Positions 1 to 5,608 of a DNA stretch of 5,608 bases are shown in pieces. The notes under the pieces are model-generated. The model saw only the letters and a list, made by a program, of their open reading frames with translations. It was not told the DNA's origin and searched no databases. Where the stretch lies: positions 1 to 5,608 of the forward strand of contig CAMNCZ010000100.1 in the NCBI GenBank assembly GCA_946534775.1, in the 5' to 3' direction. The stretch's first letter is position 1; each line of letters starts with the position of its first letter. The DNA comes from an uncultured Eubacteriaceae bacterium. GTDB lineage: Bacteria; Bacillota; Clostridia; Lachnospirales; CAG-274. The position numbers were made by a program, and so were the translations under genes.

Positions 1-3
1 ATT

Positions 4-25
4 GGCAAAAAACCTGTTTTTTGCC
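4..25. repeat. Perfect inverted repeat next to the terminator-like hairpin
   Basis: GGCAAAAAAC (4-13) and GTTTTTTGCC (16-25) are exact reverse complements with a two-base centre (in RNA, at least the innermost pair would open to form the loop). T3-A26 extends the pairing, though A26 also starts the neighbouring hairpin. The element is symmetric, so it could act on either strand. For the minus-strand operon it lies about 35 bases after the final stop and could serve as its terminator or 3' stabiliser, but the U run is inside the stem rather than after it, which is not the classic layout. Confidence 0.5.
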
Positions 26-60
26 AGAGGGTGGAGCTTAATGCGACACCCTCTTATTTT
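26..60 (+). terminator. Candidate intrinsic terminator of a convergent plus-strand gene
   Basis: AGAGGGTG (26-33) is a perfect 8-base inverted repeat of CACCCTCT (47-54). Inside it G36-C37 can pair with G43-C44 around the loop TTAAT, separated from the outer stem by GA opposite GA (34-35 and 45-46). On the plus strand the stem is followed by TATTTTATT (55-63), a reasonable U-rich tail. On the minus strand no T run follows. The element lies directly after the last gene's stop codon (59-61), whose bases fall in the tail. It most likely ends transcription from a gene to the left of the window that faces this operon; it could also protect the operon's 3' end. Confidence 0.45.
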
Positions 61-646
61 ATTCAAAACTCTTTTTTATTACAATGTCTACCTGCTTGCC
101 TTTGATACCTACAACAACATCATCGGCAAGGTTTGCGATAATGGATTTTTCAAGTTCATCCCAGGCATCAACATCCTGCTTTGCGGCCTCTTTGTACTGT
201 TCAAGCGACCAAAGTGCACTGTAGTATGCGGGATCGGGCATCATACCCATATCGTAGTAGTCATAACCCACGGGAAGAGGAACGGTCGCATATTCTATAA
301 GCATAATCTCAAATGCGGCGCGTATTTTGCCCATAATGCCTTTTGCGGCGGCATTTTTACCCGATGTGGATAAAGACATAAGCTTTTCTCTGTCGGCTGC
401 AAACATATCGTCAAGCGTAGCCGCAAAATGAAGTTCAAAAGCCTTGCCCTTGCTTTCCACCCAAAACTCGCCCTTTACAAATTCAAGCAGTTCGGGCAGC
501 ATACCTATCAACTCTTCCGCAAGCAGTCTGAGCCTTATTGTCTGCTTGCTGTCAAGATCACTGTAAACGGCCGCTTTTTCGGTCGCATCAAGAAGATCCT
601 CAAGGTTTTTGTTATCCTGCGATAATTCAAATACATCTGTTTTCAT
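59..646 (-). CDS. Putative degenerate HATPase-fold (RsbW-like) partner of the STAS protein
   Basis: A 195-residue soluble protein. The arrangement suggests an anti-sigma/histidine-kinase-like ATPase fold. A helix LRLLAEELIGMLPELLE (39-55) sits where RsbW-type proteins carry the ATP/Mg box (ExxxN). It is followed by KGEFWVE (58-64) and a strand FELHFAATLD (70-79). A glycine-containing segment STSGKNAAAKGIMGKIR (93-109) stands in the ATP-lid region, and the terminal strands VVVGIKGKQVDIVIKK (177-192) complete the pattern. The metal-binding Asn is not present: G48 or M49 stands where N is expected after E44/E45. No DxGxG box is evident, so ATP hydrolysis or kinase activity is doubtful. Residues 114-160 (rich in Y, M, P) look like an insertion. 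I recall similar ORFs next to STAS and NHLM exporter genes in Clostridia, usually annotated as hypothetical or ATP-binding protein. Gene boundaries are secure (AAGGAGAG seven bases upstream); function is inferred from fold resemblance and neighbours. Confidence 0.85.
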   Translation of the reverse strand: MKTDVFELSQDNKNLEDLLDATEKAAVYSDLDSKQTIRLRLLAEELIGMLPELLEFVKGEFWVESKGKAFELHFAATLDDMFAADREKLMSLSTSGKNAAAKGIMGKIRAAFEIMLIEYATVPLPVGYDYYDMGMMPDPAYYSALWSLEQYKEAAKQDVDAWDELEKSIIANLADDVVVGIKGKQVDIVIKKSFE

Positions 647-653
647 ATAAACA

Positions 654-661
654 CTCTCCTT
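654..661 (-). promoter_or_regulatory. Ribosome binding site overlapping the STAS stop codon
   Basis: On the minus strand this reads AAGGAGAG, seven bases before the ATG at 644-646. Its first two A bases are the last two of the STAS gene's TAA (660-662). Ribosomes ending STAS would therefore finish on the next gene's binding site, which favours translational coupling and matched amounts of the two proteins. Confidence 0.85.
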
Positions 662-956
662 ATTCCAGATTTAAAATATCCACAAAGCCCGTTACTTCAA
701 AAATTTCCATTACGGCCTCGTTTGCACCCGTTACCACCATTTTACCCTGCTTGTTCATAACCTTTTGTGCGCTTAAAAGCACTCTCAGGCCCGCAGAAGA
801 AATGTAGTCAAGGTCCTTCACATCAAAAACAAGTTCCTTTACACCGTCGATAGACTCTTTTATCTCGGCTTCAAGCTGCGGTGCGGTCGTTGTATCAAGA
901 CGGCCCTCGATCGCTACCGTCAATTTGTCGTTTTCAAGATTTTTGGTTATTGTCAT
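660..956 (-). CDS. STAS-domain protein (anti-sigma factor antagonist type)
   Basis: A 98-residue single STAS domain of the SpoIIAA/RsbV type. Visible hallmarks are the EGRLDTTTAPQLE strand-helix opening (17-29), the central DLDYISSAGLRVLL (48-61) and the C-terminal TGANEAVMEIFEVTGFVDIL (76-95). Aligned with SpoIIAA and RsbV (DSSGL/DSTGL), S54 sits at the serine that anti-sigma kinases phosphorylate, so this protein can in principle be switched by phosphorylation. It is cytoplasmic with no membrane segment. Family members bind an RsbW/SpoIIAB-type ATPase partner. The next gene, 13 bases downstream, may encode such a partner in degenerate form. Its location at the end of an exporter operon suggests a role in controlling or scaffolding export rather than general stress, but that is inference; no sigma factor gene is in view. 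The start is set by AAGGAGA seven bases upstream. Confidence 0.93.
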   Translation of the reverse strand: MTITKNLENDKLTVAIEGRLDTTTAPQLEAEIKESIDGVKELVFDVKDLDYISSAGLRVLLSAQKVMNKQGKMVVTGANEAVMEIFEVTGFVDILNLE

Positions 957-963
957 AATTATA

Positions 964-970
964 TCTCCTT
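964..970 (-). promoter_or_regulatory. Strong ribosome binding site of the STAS gene
   Basis: Minus-strand AAGGAGA lies seven bases before the ATG at 954-956, in an A-rich gap directly after the exporter's TAA (974-976). It is a better match to the 16S rRNA tail than the sites in front of the two exporters, so STAS may be made in larger amounts than the membrane proteins (inference). Confidence 0.85.
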
Positions 971-973
971 TTT

Positions 974-3154
974 TTATTTATTTAACTGCTGTCTTTTTAC
1001 AAGTTCAGCAAAAAAACCGTCTTTTTCAACAAGCTGTTTGTATGTACCGTCTTCGGCTATTTTGCCGTTTTTAAGCACGATTATCCTGTCACACTGCATA
1101 ATTGTGGATAAGCGGTGCGCAATGACTATCCTTGTGCATTTAAGCTTGTCAAGTGACTCGGAAACTTTTTTCTGCGTGATATTGTCAAGGGCGCTTGTCG
1201 CCTCGTCAAACATCAGTATACGCGGCTTAGGCGCTATTGCCCTTGCTATCATAAGCCTTTGGCGCTGACCGCCCGAAATGCCGCCCGAACCCTCGGATAT
1301 TATTGTGTGCATACCCATAGGCATTTGTCTGATATCATCGGCAACACCCGCTGTTTCGGCAGCTTCCCACGCCTCGTCAAGCGTAAGCATAGGCGCCGAT
1401 ATAGCTATGTTTGAGAAAATATCTCCCTGAAAAAGTTTTCCGTCCTGCATAACTACGCCGATTTTCCGCCTTAACGAACGTGCATCAAGCCTTTGCAGGT
1501 CAAGGCCGTCGTAATATACCGCACCTCTCTGCGGCTTTTCAAAGCCAAGCAAAAGGCGCATAAGCGTCGATTTGCCGCAGCCTGTTTCGCCTACTACAGC
1601 CACATACTGCCCGGGGCGTATTTTAAGCGTAAGGTCATCTATGACCTTTGGCATATCCTCATTGTAAGCAAAAGATACATTGCTCAGTTCTATACCGCCG
1701 CTCAGCCTTGTAACGGGCTGTTTGCCCTCCGATATCTCGGGTTCCGCCTCAAGTATGGGTCTGCACATATCAAGAATGGGCCTTGCATCCGCGGTTATAA
1801 GCACCGCGCTCGTAAGCGCCATAAATGCGCCGTAAACCATACCAAACGAGGAATTAAAGGCGTAGTAATCGGCAACACTTACATTTGTTGTCACCGCCAT
1901 ATAATACATAGCCATAGTACCCGCAAGCGAGACTGCCATATTTACGGCTGTACTTATTTTAAGAAATATCGGCGGGTCGTAGGCCATTTTAGCCTCCTGC
2001 GAATAAGTATCGGCCCATTTTGCAAAGGCGCGTTTTTCGGCACCCGCAAGCCTTATCTTCTGTATGCCCGTTACAAAGGAGTAGCCGATACCGTTTTCCT
2101 TTGCGGCATAAGCCATACGCTTGCGGCTGTATCGCATCTGCCAAAGCGAGGTTATTACCGAAAGTACGACCGTAACGACAAGAATATAAAGTGCCGTTGT
2201 AACAAGACCCGGCGCATAAATAAATATCTGACCTATATACACAAGCGAAAAAATACTTGTAAGACCCAGCGAAAGCACCGAATTTACCAACAAGGTGCAA
2301 AACGACTGTATCTGCCCCACTCTGTTTGAAAGTTCGCCCGCGCTGTAATTTCTGAAAAAATCGGGCGGAAGCGAAAGTACGCGCATCATTGCGGCCGCTT
2401 CCACCGACAGACTTATTTTGGCACCGATCCCCTGCGTAAGAATTTCTTTTATTATCTCGAACAACAGCATCGATACCTCGACACATATCATAAATATCGC
2501 CATAGCCGTCAGCACCGTATACGACCCCGAATCCGCCACAACGGAGAACAGCCGCTTGTTTGCCGCAGGCACAAGCATACCCACCAGTGTGACCGCAAGT
2601 GAAGCGCCCGATATAAGCGCAATATCGTGTCTGGTTATTCTGCTCGCCATATATCCCAGTAAGTCCGAAATTTTAAGTTTTTCGGGCGGAAAAGGCTTAT
2701 AAAACAAAACCGCCTCCTCCGTCAGCATTTTTTCGGTTTTTGAATTTACCTTGACCCTTTTTCCGCTTTTTTCATCATAAAAATAATATGTATTGCCCCT
2801 TGGCAGCAAGGCCACAGGCTCGCCGTTATCCTCGCGCCAGGACAGCATAGGGCCGTAAGCCTCTTTGTACCAGCCCTTTTCAAGGCGCACATATCTGCGC
2901 ATAATGCCGTCACAGCGAAAAGCGTATTCAAGTTTTTCGTCAAAATCGGTAACACTGATAGGCACATCCCTTTCCTTTATGCCGAAATAGCGCATTATCG
3001 CCTTTACCGCATCACGGATATCGGGGTTGCGGCCGCTTAGTTTTGCCGCCTCATCACTGCCTATAACAGTGCCCGCAAGCCTTATGAACGAATCTTCAAA
3101 AACCTCGTTATCAAGTTTTCGTCTTTGTTCTATCTGTTCACTGAACCAACCCAT
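974..3154 (-). CDS. NHLM-type ABC exporter, partner subunit without peptidase
   Basis: A 726-residue ABC half-transporter, probably dimerising with the peptidase-bearing exporter encoded just upstream. The N-terminal 165 residues hold no C39 triad. They begin MGWFSEQIEQRRK and include IMRRYVRLEKGWYKEAYG (84-101) and GKRVKVNSKTEKML (131-144), a soluble domain that I recall as characteristic of the 'NHLM bacteriocin system ABC transporter, ATP-binding protein' family; its function is unknown. The membrane domain spans about 178-452, with hydrophobic segments near 178-200, 212-234, 290-312, 316-336, 400-420 and 430-452. The ATPase domain (about 488-726) has Walker A GETGCGKST at 522-530, Q570, signature ISGGQ at 626-630, Walker B D650-E651, SALD and H680, so both ATP sites of the pair look catalytic. 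The start is supported by AGAGG six bases upstream and by the conserved MGWF opening. The STAS gene follows after 17 bases. Confidence 0.94.
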   Translation of the reverse strand: MGWFSEQIEQRRKLDNEVFEDSFIRLAGTVIGSDEAAKLSGRNPDIRDAVKAIMRYFGIKERDVPISVTDFDEKLEYAFRCDGIMRRYVRLEKGWYKEAYGPMLSWREDNGEPVALLPRGNTYYFYDEKSGKRVKVNSKTEKMLTEEAVLFYKPFPPEKLKISDLLGYMASRITRHDIALISGASLAVTLVGMLVPAANKRLFSVVADSGSYTVLTAMAIFMICVEVSMLLFEIIKEILTQGIGAKISLSVEAAAMMRVLSLPPDFFRNYSAGELSNRVGQIQSFCTLLVNSVLSLGLTSIFSLVYIGQIFIYAPGLVTTALYILVVTVVLSVITSLWQMRYSRKRMAYAAKENGIGYSFVTGIQKIRLAGAEKRAFAKWADTYSQEAKMAYDPPIFLKISTAVNMAVSLAGTMAMYYMAVTTNVSVADYYAFNSSFGMVYGAFMALTSAVLITADARPILDMCRPILEAEPEISEGKQPVTRLSGGIELSNVSFAYNEDMPKVIDDLTLKIRPGQYVAVVGETGCGKSTLMRLLLGFEKPQRGAVYYDGLDLQRLDARSLRRKIGVVMQDGKLFQGDIFSNIAISAPMLTLDEAWEAAETAGVADDIRQMPMGMHTIISEGSGGISGGQRQRLMIARAIAPKPRILMFDEATSALDNITQKKVSESLDKLKCTRIVIAHRLSTIMQCDRIIVLKNGKIAEDGTYKQLVEKDGFFAELVKRQQLNK

Positions 3155-3160
3155 TGTCTA

Positions 3161-3165
3161 CCTCT
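3161..3165 (-). promoter_or_regulatory. Ribosome binding site of the partner exporter, overlapping the upstream stop
   Basis: Minus-strand AGAGG is six bases before the ATG at 3152-3154. It shares its A and first G with the TAG stop of the peptidase exporter (3164-3166). The overlap suggests translational coupling of the two ABC subunits, which fits a 1:1 heterodimer. Confidence 0.7.
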
Positions 3166-5335
3166 ATTCATTGGAAACCAGCTGCGCATAGCGGCCGTTT
3201 TTTTCCATCAGCTGTTTATGTGTGCCGCGCTCTGCTATACGGCCGTTATCAAGCACGATTATCTCGTCACAATCCCTTATGGCCGAAAGGCGGTGTGCAA
3301 TGACGATACAGGTTATACCGCGCTGATTTATCGCACCGACTACCTCGTTTTCGGTCTTTGCATCAAGTGCGCTCGTTGCCTCGTCAAGTATAACTATCGT
3401 CGGATCCTGCGCAAGCACGCGGGCAATTTCAAGCCTTTGGCGCTGACCGCCCGACAGGTCCTTGCCGCCCTCGCACAGCTTATACTGATAGCCGCCGCGG
3501 CGCTGCATAATATCATCGTGCAGCCTTGCATCTCTTGCCGCAAGTATTATCTCAAAATCCTCTATGCTGTCATCCCACATCCTGATATTGTTGGCTATGG
3601 TATCCTCAAAAAGCGTTATATCCTGATCCACAACTGCGACCGACCCCGTAAAAACATCTCTGTCGATCTCGTCAAAACGTTTCCCGTCAAATAAAATTTC
3701 GCCGCTCCACGGCTTGTAAAGCCCCGAGATAAGCTTTGAAACGGTGGATTTTCCGCAGCCCGAAGCACCCATTATCGCAATGCGGCTGCCCGCTTTTACG
3801 CTTAAATTAAAATCTTTTATAAGCGGCTCGCCAAGCCTTGAATAACCGAATGTGACATTTTTTATCTCTATATCGCCGCTTAATTTGTTAAGTTCGGCAT
3901 CGGTGTCATTGTCTTTTTCTTCCACCGCTACCCGATATTTCATAACATCATCTATACGCTCCACATCGGTGCGCATTTCGATAAATTTTTCGCCAACCGA
4001 CATCATCTGGTTTGCGGGTGCGGTAAAACTTGTAAGAAAACTCTGAAAAACAAATATCATACCAACGCTGAAACTGCCGCGCATAACAAGATATGTACCC
4101 AGAACAAGCACCAATATATTCGCAAACTTGCTTACAAGTACAGGTATATGTCCAAGATAGTAATTTATTATCTCATATCTTTCTTTTTGGGTATTAGCCG
4201 AAGCCTGACAGCCCGACCAACGCTCAAACCAGCCGTTTTCGGCACCGCCCGCCTTTATCGTTTCCATCATTTCAATGCCCGAAACGCTTATTGATGCCAA
4301 CTTGCTTTTATCGCGCATAAGTACCCTTGTGACATTTTGTCTTTTATACGCGACATATCTTGAAACAAGCAAATTTATCATTATCGCGCTGACACCTATT
4401 GCCGTAAGCAGCGGCGAATAACGCAGCATTACCACAAAATAAAATATCAGCATACCAAAATTTATCAAAAGCGGCGCAACGCTGTTTACCATATTTGCCG
4501 CAACAACGGCATTTGTTTTTTGCCTTAAAAGTATATCGCCCGCGGACCGCTGCGAAAAAAACTCCATAGGCAGCCTTAAAACGTGCCACATATATGATGT
4601 ATTGCCGATAACGGCGATTTTACCGTTTAAGCGCAGCGAGTAAACGCTTCTTATCACTTCGACAATAACTTTGACTGCCGACAGCATACCAAGCCCCACC
4701 ATAAAAGGAAAAAGTTTGTCGTTGTTCAGCCCCGTCAGCAGGTAATCCATAAATATCCTTGAAAAACCCGCCGTCACAACATCAAGCCCCGTAACGATAA
4801 GCGTTGCAAGAAACACGAACATTATTGCCGCAGTTGTCCCTTTAAGATGTTCCTTTACAAAGGCAAACACGCTTTTTTTGCTGCCTTCGGGCACAAAACT
4901 TTCTGTAGGCTCAAACATTATACAAACGCCCGTAAAGGCGCGGTCAAACTCCTCCATATCCACGACTATGCTGCCGCGCGCGGGATCGTTTATATATACT
5001 TTATCGCCTTTAAAACCGTTGCACACAACAAAATGATTAAACTCCCAATGCAGTATGCACGGAAACTGGCCGCCGTCACGCAGTTCCTCGGGCTCCACCT
5101 TAAAACCTTCCGCTTCAAGGCCGTAGTTTCTTGCGGCAAGCATAATATTGCCCGCATTGGAACCGTCGCGCGAAACGCCGCAGTCCAGCCTTACCTGCTC
5201 AAGCGGTATCCACTTTTCGTAATACGCAAGCACCATTGCCAGCGCAGCCGCACCGCATTCAAGCGCTTCCATCTGCATTATAACGGGTGTTTTCGCAACA
5301 CCCTTCAACACAGGCTGTTTTATTTTACGTTCCAT
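3164..5335 (-). CDS. NHLM-type peptidase-containing ABC exporter (C39 peptidase, membrane domain, ATPase)
   Basis: A 723-residue bacteriocin/RiPP exporter. Residues 1-145 are a C39 cysteine peptidase: Q21 (oxyanion), C27 in LECGAAAL, H101 in NHFVV and D117 in NDPA are all present, so leader cleavage should be active on the cytoplasmic face. Residues about 165-440 form an ABC type-1 membrane domain with roughly six segments (near 168-190, 206-228, 286-304, 308-326, 398-416, 420-438). The ATPase domain (about 488-723) is complete: Walker A GASGCGKST at 523-531, Q-loop Q571, signature LSGGQ at 627-631, Walker B ending D651-E652, SALD D-loop and H-loop H681. Length and domain order fit the family 'NHLM bacteriocin system ABC transporter, peptidase/ATP-binding protein'. 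The family is known to cleave double-glycine-type leaders, including Nif11- and nitrile-hydratase-like ones; the actual substrate here is unknown. It ends in TAG, 9 bases before the partner exporter gene, which suggests a heterodimer. Confidence 0.95.
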   Translation of the reverse strand: MERKIKQPVLKGVAKTPVIMQMEALECGAAALAMVLAYYEKWIPLEQVRLDCGVSRDGSNAGNIMLAARNYGLEAEGFKVEPEELRDGGQFPCILHWEFNHFVVCNGFKGDKVYINDPARGSIVVDMEEFDRAFTGVCIMFEPTESFVPEGSKKSVFAFVKEHLKGTTAAIMFVFLATLIVTGLDVVTAGFSRIFMDYLLTGLNNDKLFPFMVGLGMLSAVKVIVEVIRSVYSLRLNGKIAVIGNTSYMWHVLRLPMEFFSQRSAGDILLRQKTNAVVAANMVNSVAPLLINFGMLIFYFVVMLRYSPLLTAIGVSAIMINLLVSRYVAYKRQNVTRVLMRDKSKLASISVSGIEMMETIKAGGAENGWFERWSGCQASANTQKERYEIINYYLGHIPVLVSKFANILVLVLGTYLVMRGSFSVGMIFVFQSFLTSFTAPANQMMSVGEKFIEMRTDVERIDDVMKYRVAVEEKDNDTDAELNKLSGDIEIKNVTFGYSRLGEPLIKDFNLSVKAGSRIAIMGASGCGKSTVSKLISGLYKPWSGEILFDGKRFDEIDRDVFTGSVAVVDQDITLFEDTIANNIRMWDDSIEDFEIILAARDARLHDDIMQRRGGYQYKLCEGGKDLSGGQRQRLEIARVLAQDPTIVILDEATSALDAKTENEVVGAINQRGITCIVIAHRLSAIRDCDEIIVLDNGRIAERGTHKQLMEKNGRYAQLVSNE

Positions 5336-5340
5336 ATCAT

Positions 5341-5347
5341 CTTCCCC
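5341..5347 (-). promoter_or_regulatory. Ribosome binding site of the peptidase exporter
   Basis: Minus-strand GGGGAAG is five bases before the ATG at 5333-5335, within the 16-base gap after the small membrane protein's TGA. It is a partial match, but no other ATG in the exporter's frame sits nearby, and the protein begins with the expected short leader before the C39 domain. Confidence 0.55.
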
Positions 5348-5351
5348 AAAA

Positions 5352-5576
5352 TCAGTTTATCACAAATTCTATAGGATGCACCGACCGTGTCGTGCCGTCT
5401 TTTTCCGTCACCTGCGTAACCCCGAATACCGCCCACACGGCACAGCCCGCAATAAGTATTATCAGCGCAGCCATAACCAGCCACACCCCGGGCCTTGTTA
5501 TTTTTATAAAATCATCAAGCTGCTCGGGTGAAGATATTTTTTTGATATTTTTTTCTCTGAAAATATTGTTATCCAT
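5352..5576 (-). CDS. Short HlyD-like membrane protein, N-terminus of NHLM secretion adaptor type
   Basis: This is a 74-residue protein. Residues 1-30 are polar and carry the stretch SSPEQLDDFIKITRPGVW (15-32). It is followed by one hydrophobic segment at about 31-52 (VWLVMAALIILIAGCAVWAVFG) and a short polar tail ending HPIEFVIN. From memory of the family, SSPEQLD before a single membrane anchor is the hallmark of the HlyD-type NHLM bacteriocin system secretion protein, the periplasmic-side/adaptor partner of these exporters. Those proteins run to several hundred residues with lipoyl and coiled-coil parts, all absent here. The stop is 16 bases before the peptidase exporter, so no displaced remainder fits downstream. 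It is either a genuine mini-protein (exporter accessory) or an internally deleted HlyD. The ATG at 5574-5576 is the only suitable start, although its ribosome binding site is weak. The open frame and its position as an operon member make it likely to be translated; its function is inferred. Confidence 0.78.
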   Translation of the reverse strand: MDNNIFREKNIKKISSPEQLDDFIKITRPGVWLVMAALIILIAGCAVWAVFGVTQVTEKDGTTRSVHPIEFVIN

Positions 5577-5608
5577 TGTATTTATCTTTCGGCACCCCTT
5601 TTATATTT
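5577..5608 (-). other. Leader of the first gene, possibly with the 3' end of an upstream gene
   Basis: On the minus strand two of three frames are open from the window edge. One ends at a TAA at 5582-5584, five bases before the small gene's ATG; its last codons would read KYKRGAER. The other ends at a TAA at 5569-5571, overlapping the start of the small gene. Either could be the tail of a preceding operon gene, but the stretch is too short to identify. The only purine-rich candidates for ribosome binding are AGGGGTG, 16 bases from the ATG (too far), and GAAAG, 9 bases away (weak), so translation of the small gene may depend on coupling to that upstream gene. No promoter motif is visible. Confidence 0.3.

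Noticed and set aside
2..373. Plus-strand open frame of 123 codons starting in the left-hand inverted repeat
   Set aside because: It runs through both hairpins and antisense to the 195-residue gene, has no ribosome binding site in view, and shows no domain.
1493..2329. Plus-strand open frame of 278 codons
   Set aside because: It lies wholly antisense to the partner exporter's membrane and ATPase domains. Its translation is rich in Y, R, H, K and C with no recognisable domain, and it arises from the codon bias of the real gene.
1989..2486. Minus-strand open frame of 165 codons in another frame
   Set aside because: It overlaps the well-supported exporter gene in the same direction. The product is low-complexity (G, R, C, A rich) and has no motif.
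3125..3694. Plus-strand open frame of 189 codons opposite the peptidase exporter's ATPase domain
   Set aside because: It is the antisense shadow of conserved Walker B, signature and Q-loop codons, and its translation resembles no protein family.
4847..5374. Plus-strand open frame of 175 codons opposite the C39 peptidase domain
   Set aside because: It is antisense to a domain whose catalytic residues are intact on the minus strand, and its basic, aromatic-rich product has no motif.
5336..5576. Possibility that the 74-residue gene is a frameshifted full-length HlyD
   Set aside because: Only 16 bases separate its stop from the next gene's start, so there is no room for the missing adaptor body in any frame; an internal deletion or a true small protein remains possible.

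Overview
The window holds one tightly packed five-gene operon on the minus strand, read from right to left, with gaps of only 16, 9, 17 and 13 bases between genes. The protein families, the strong AAGGAG-type ribosome binding sites and the moderate base composition point to a Gram-positive gut-type Clostridia member (Lachnospiraceae or Oscillospiraceae/Ruminococcus-like). That placement is inferred from family resemblance, not proven.

In transcription order the genes are: (1) a 74-residue single-pass membrane protein (5352-5576) whose N-terminus looks like that of the HlyD-type 'NHLM bacteriocin system secretion protein' but which lacks the whole adaptor body; (2) a 723-residue ABC exporter with an N-terminal C39 leader-peptidase domain (3164-5335); (3) a 726-residue partner ABC exporter with a different, non-peptidase N-terminal domain (974-3154); (4) a 98-residue STAS-domain protein of the anti-sigma-factor-antagonist type (660-956); (5) a 195-residue protein that I read as a degenerate RsbW-like (HATPase-fold) partner of the STAS protein (59-646).

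The two ABC proteins match the pair usually called NHLM bacteriocin system ABC transporter (peptidase/ATP-binding and ATP-binding). Together they probably form a heterodimer that cleaves a leader after a double-glycine-type site and exports the peptide. No substrate peptide gene is visible here. The STAS and HATPase-like genes suggest that the exporter is co-expressed with, and perhaps controlled by, a partner-switch-like regulatory pair, which is the most interesting aspect of the locus.

At the left end (about 3-60), just past the last stop codon, lie two adjacent inverted repeats. The one at 26-54 has a T-rich run after it on the plus strand and looks like the terminator of a convergent gene outside the window. 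At the right end (5577-5608) about 30 bases precede the first gene and probably include the 3' end of another operon gene. No tRNA, rRNA, CRISPR, insertion sequence or riboswitch was seen. The long plus-strand open frames are antisense shadows of the ABC genes.
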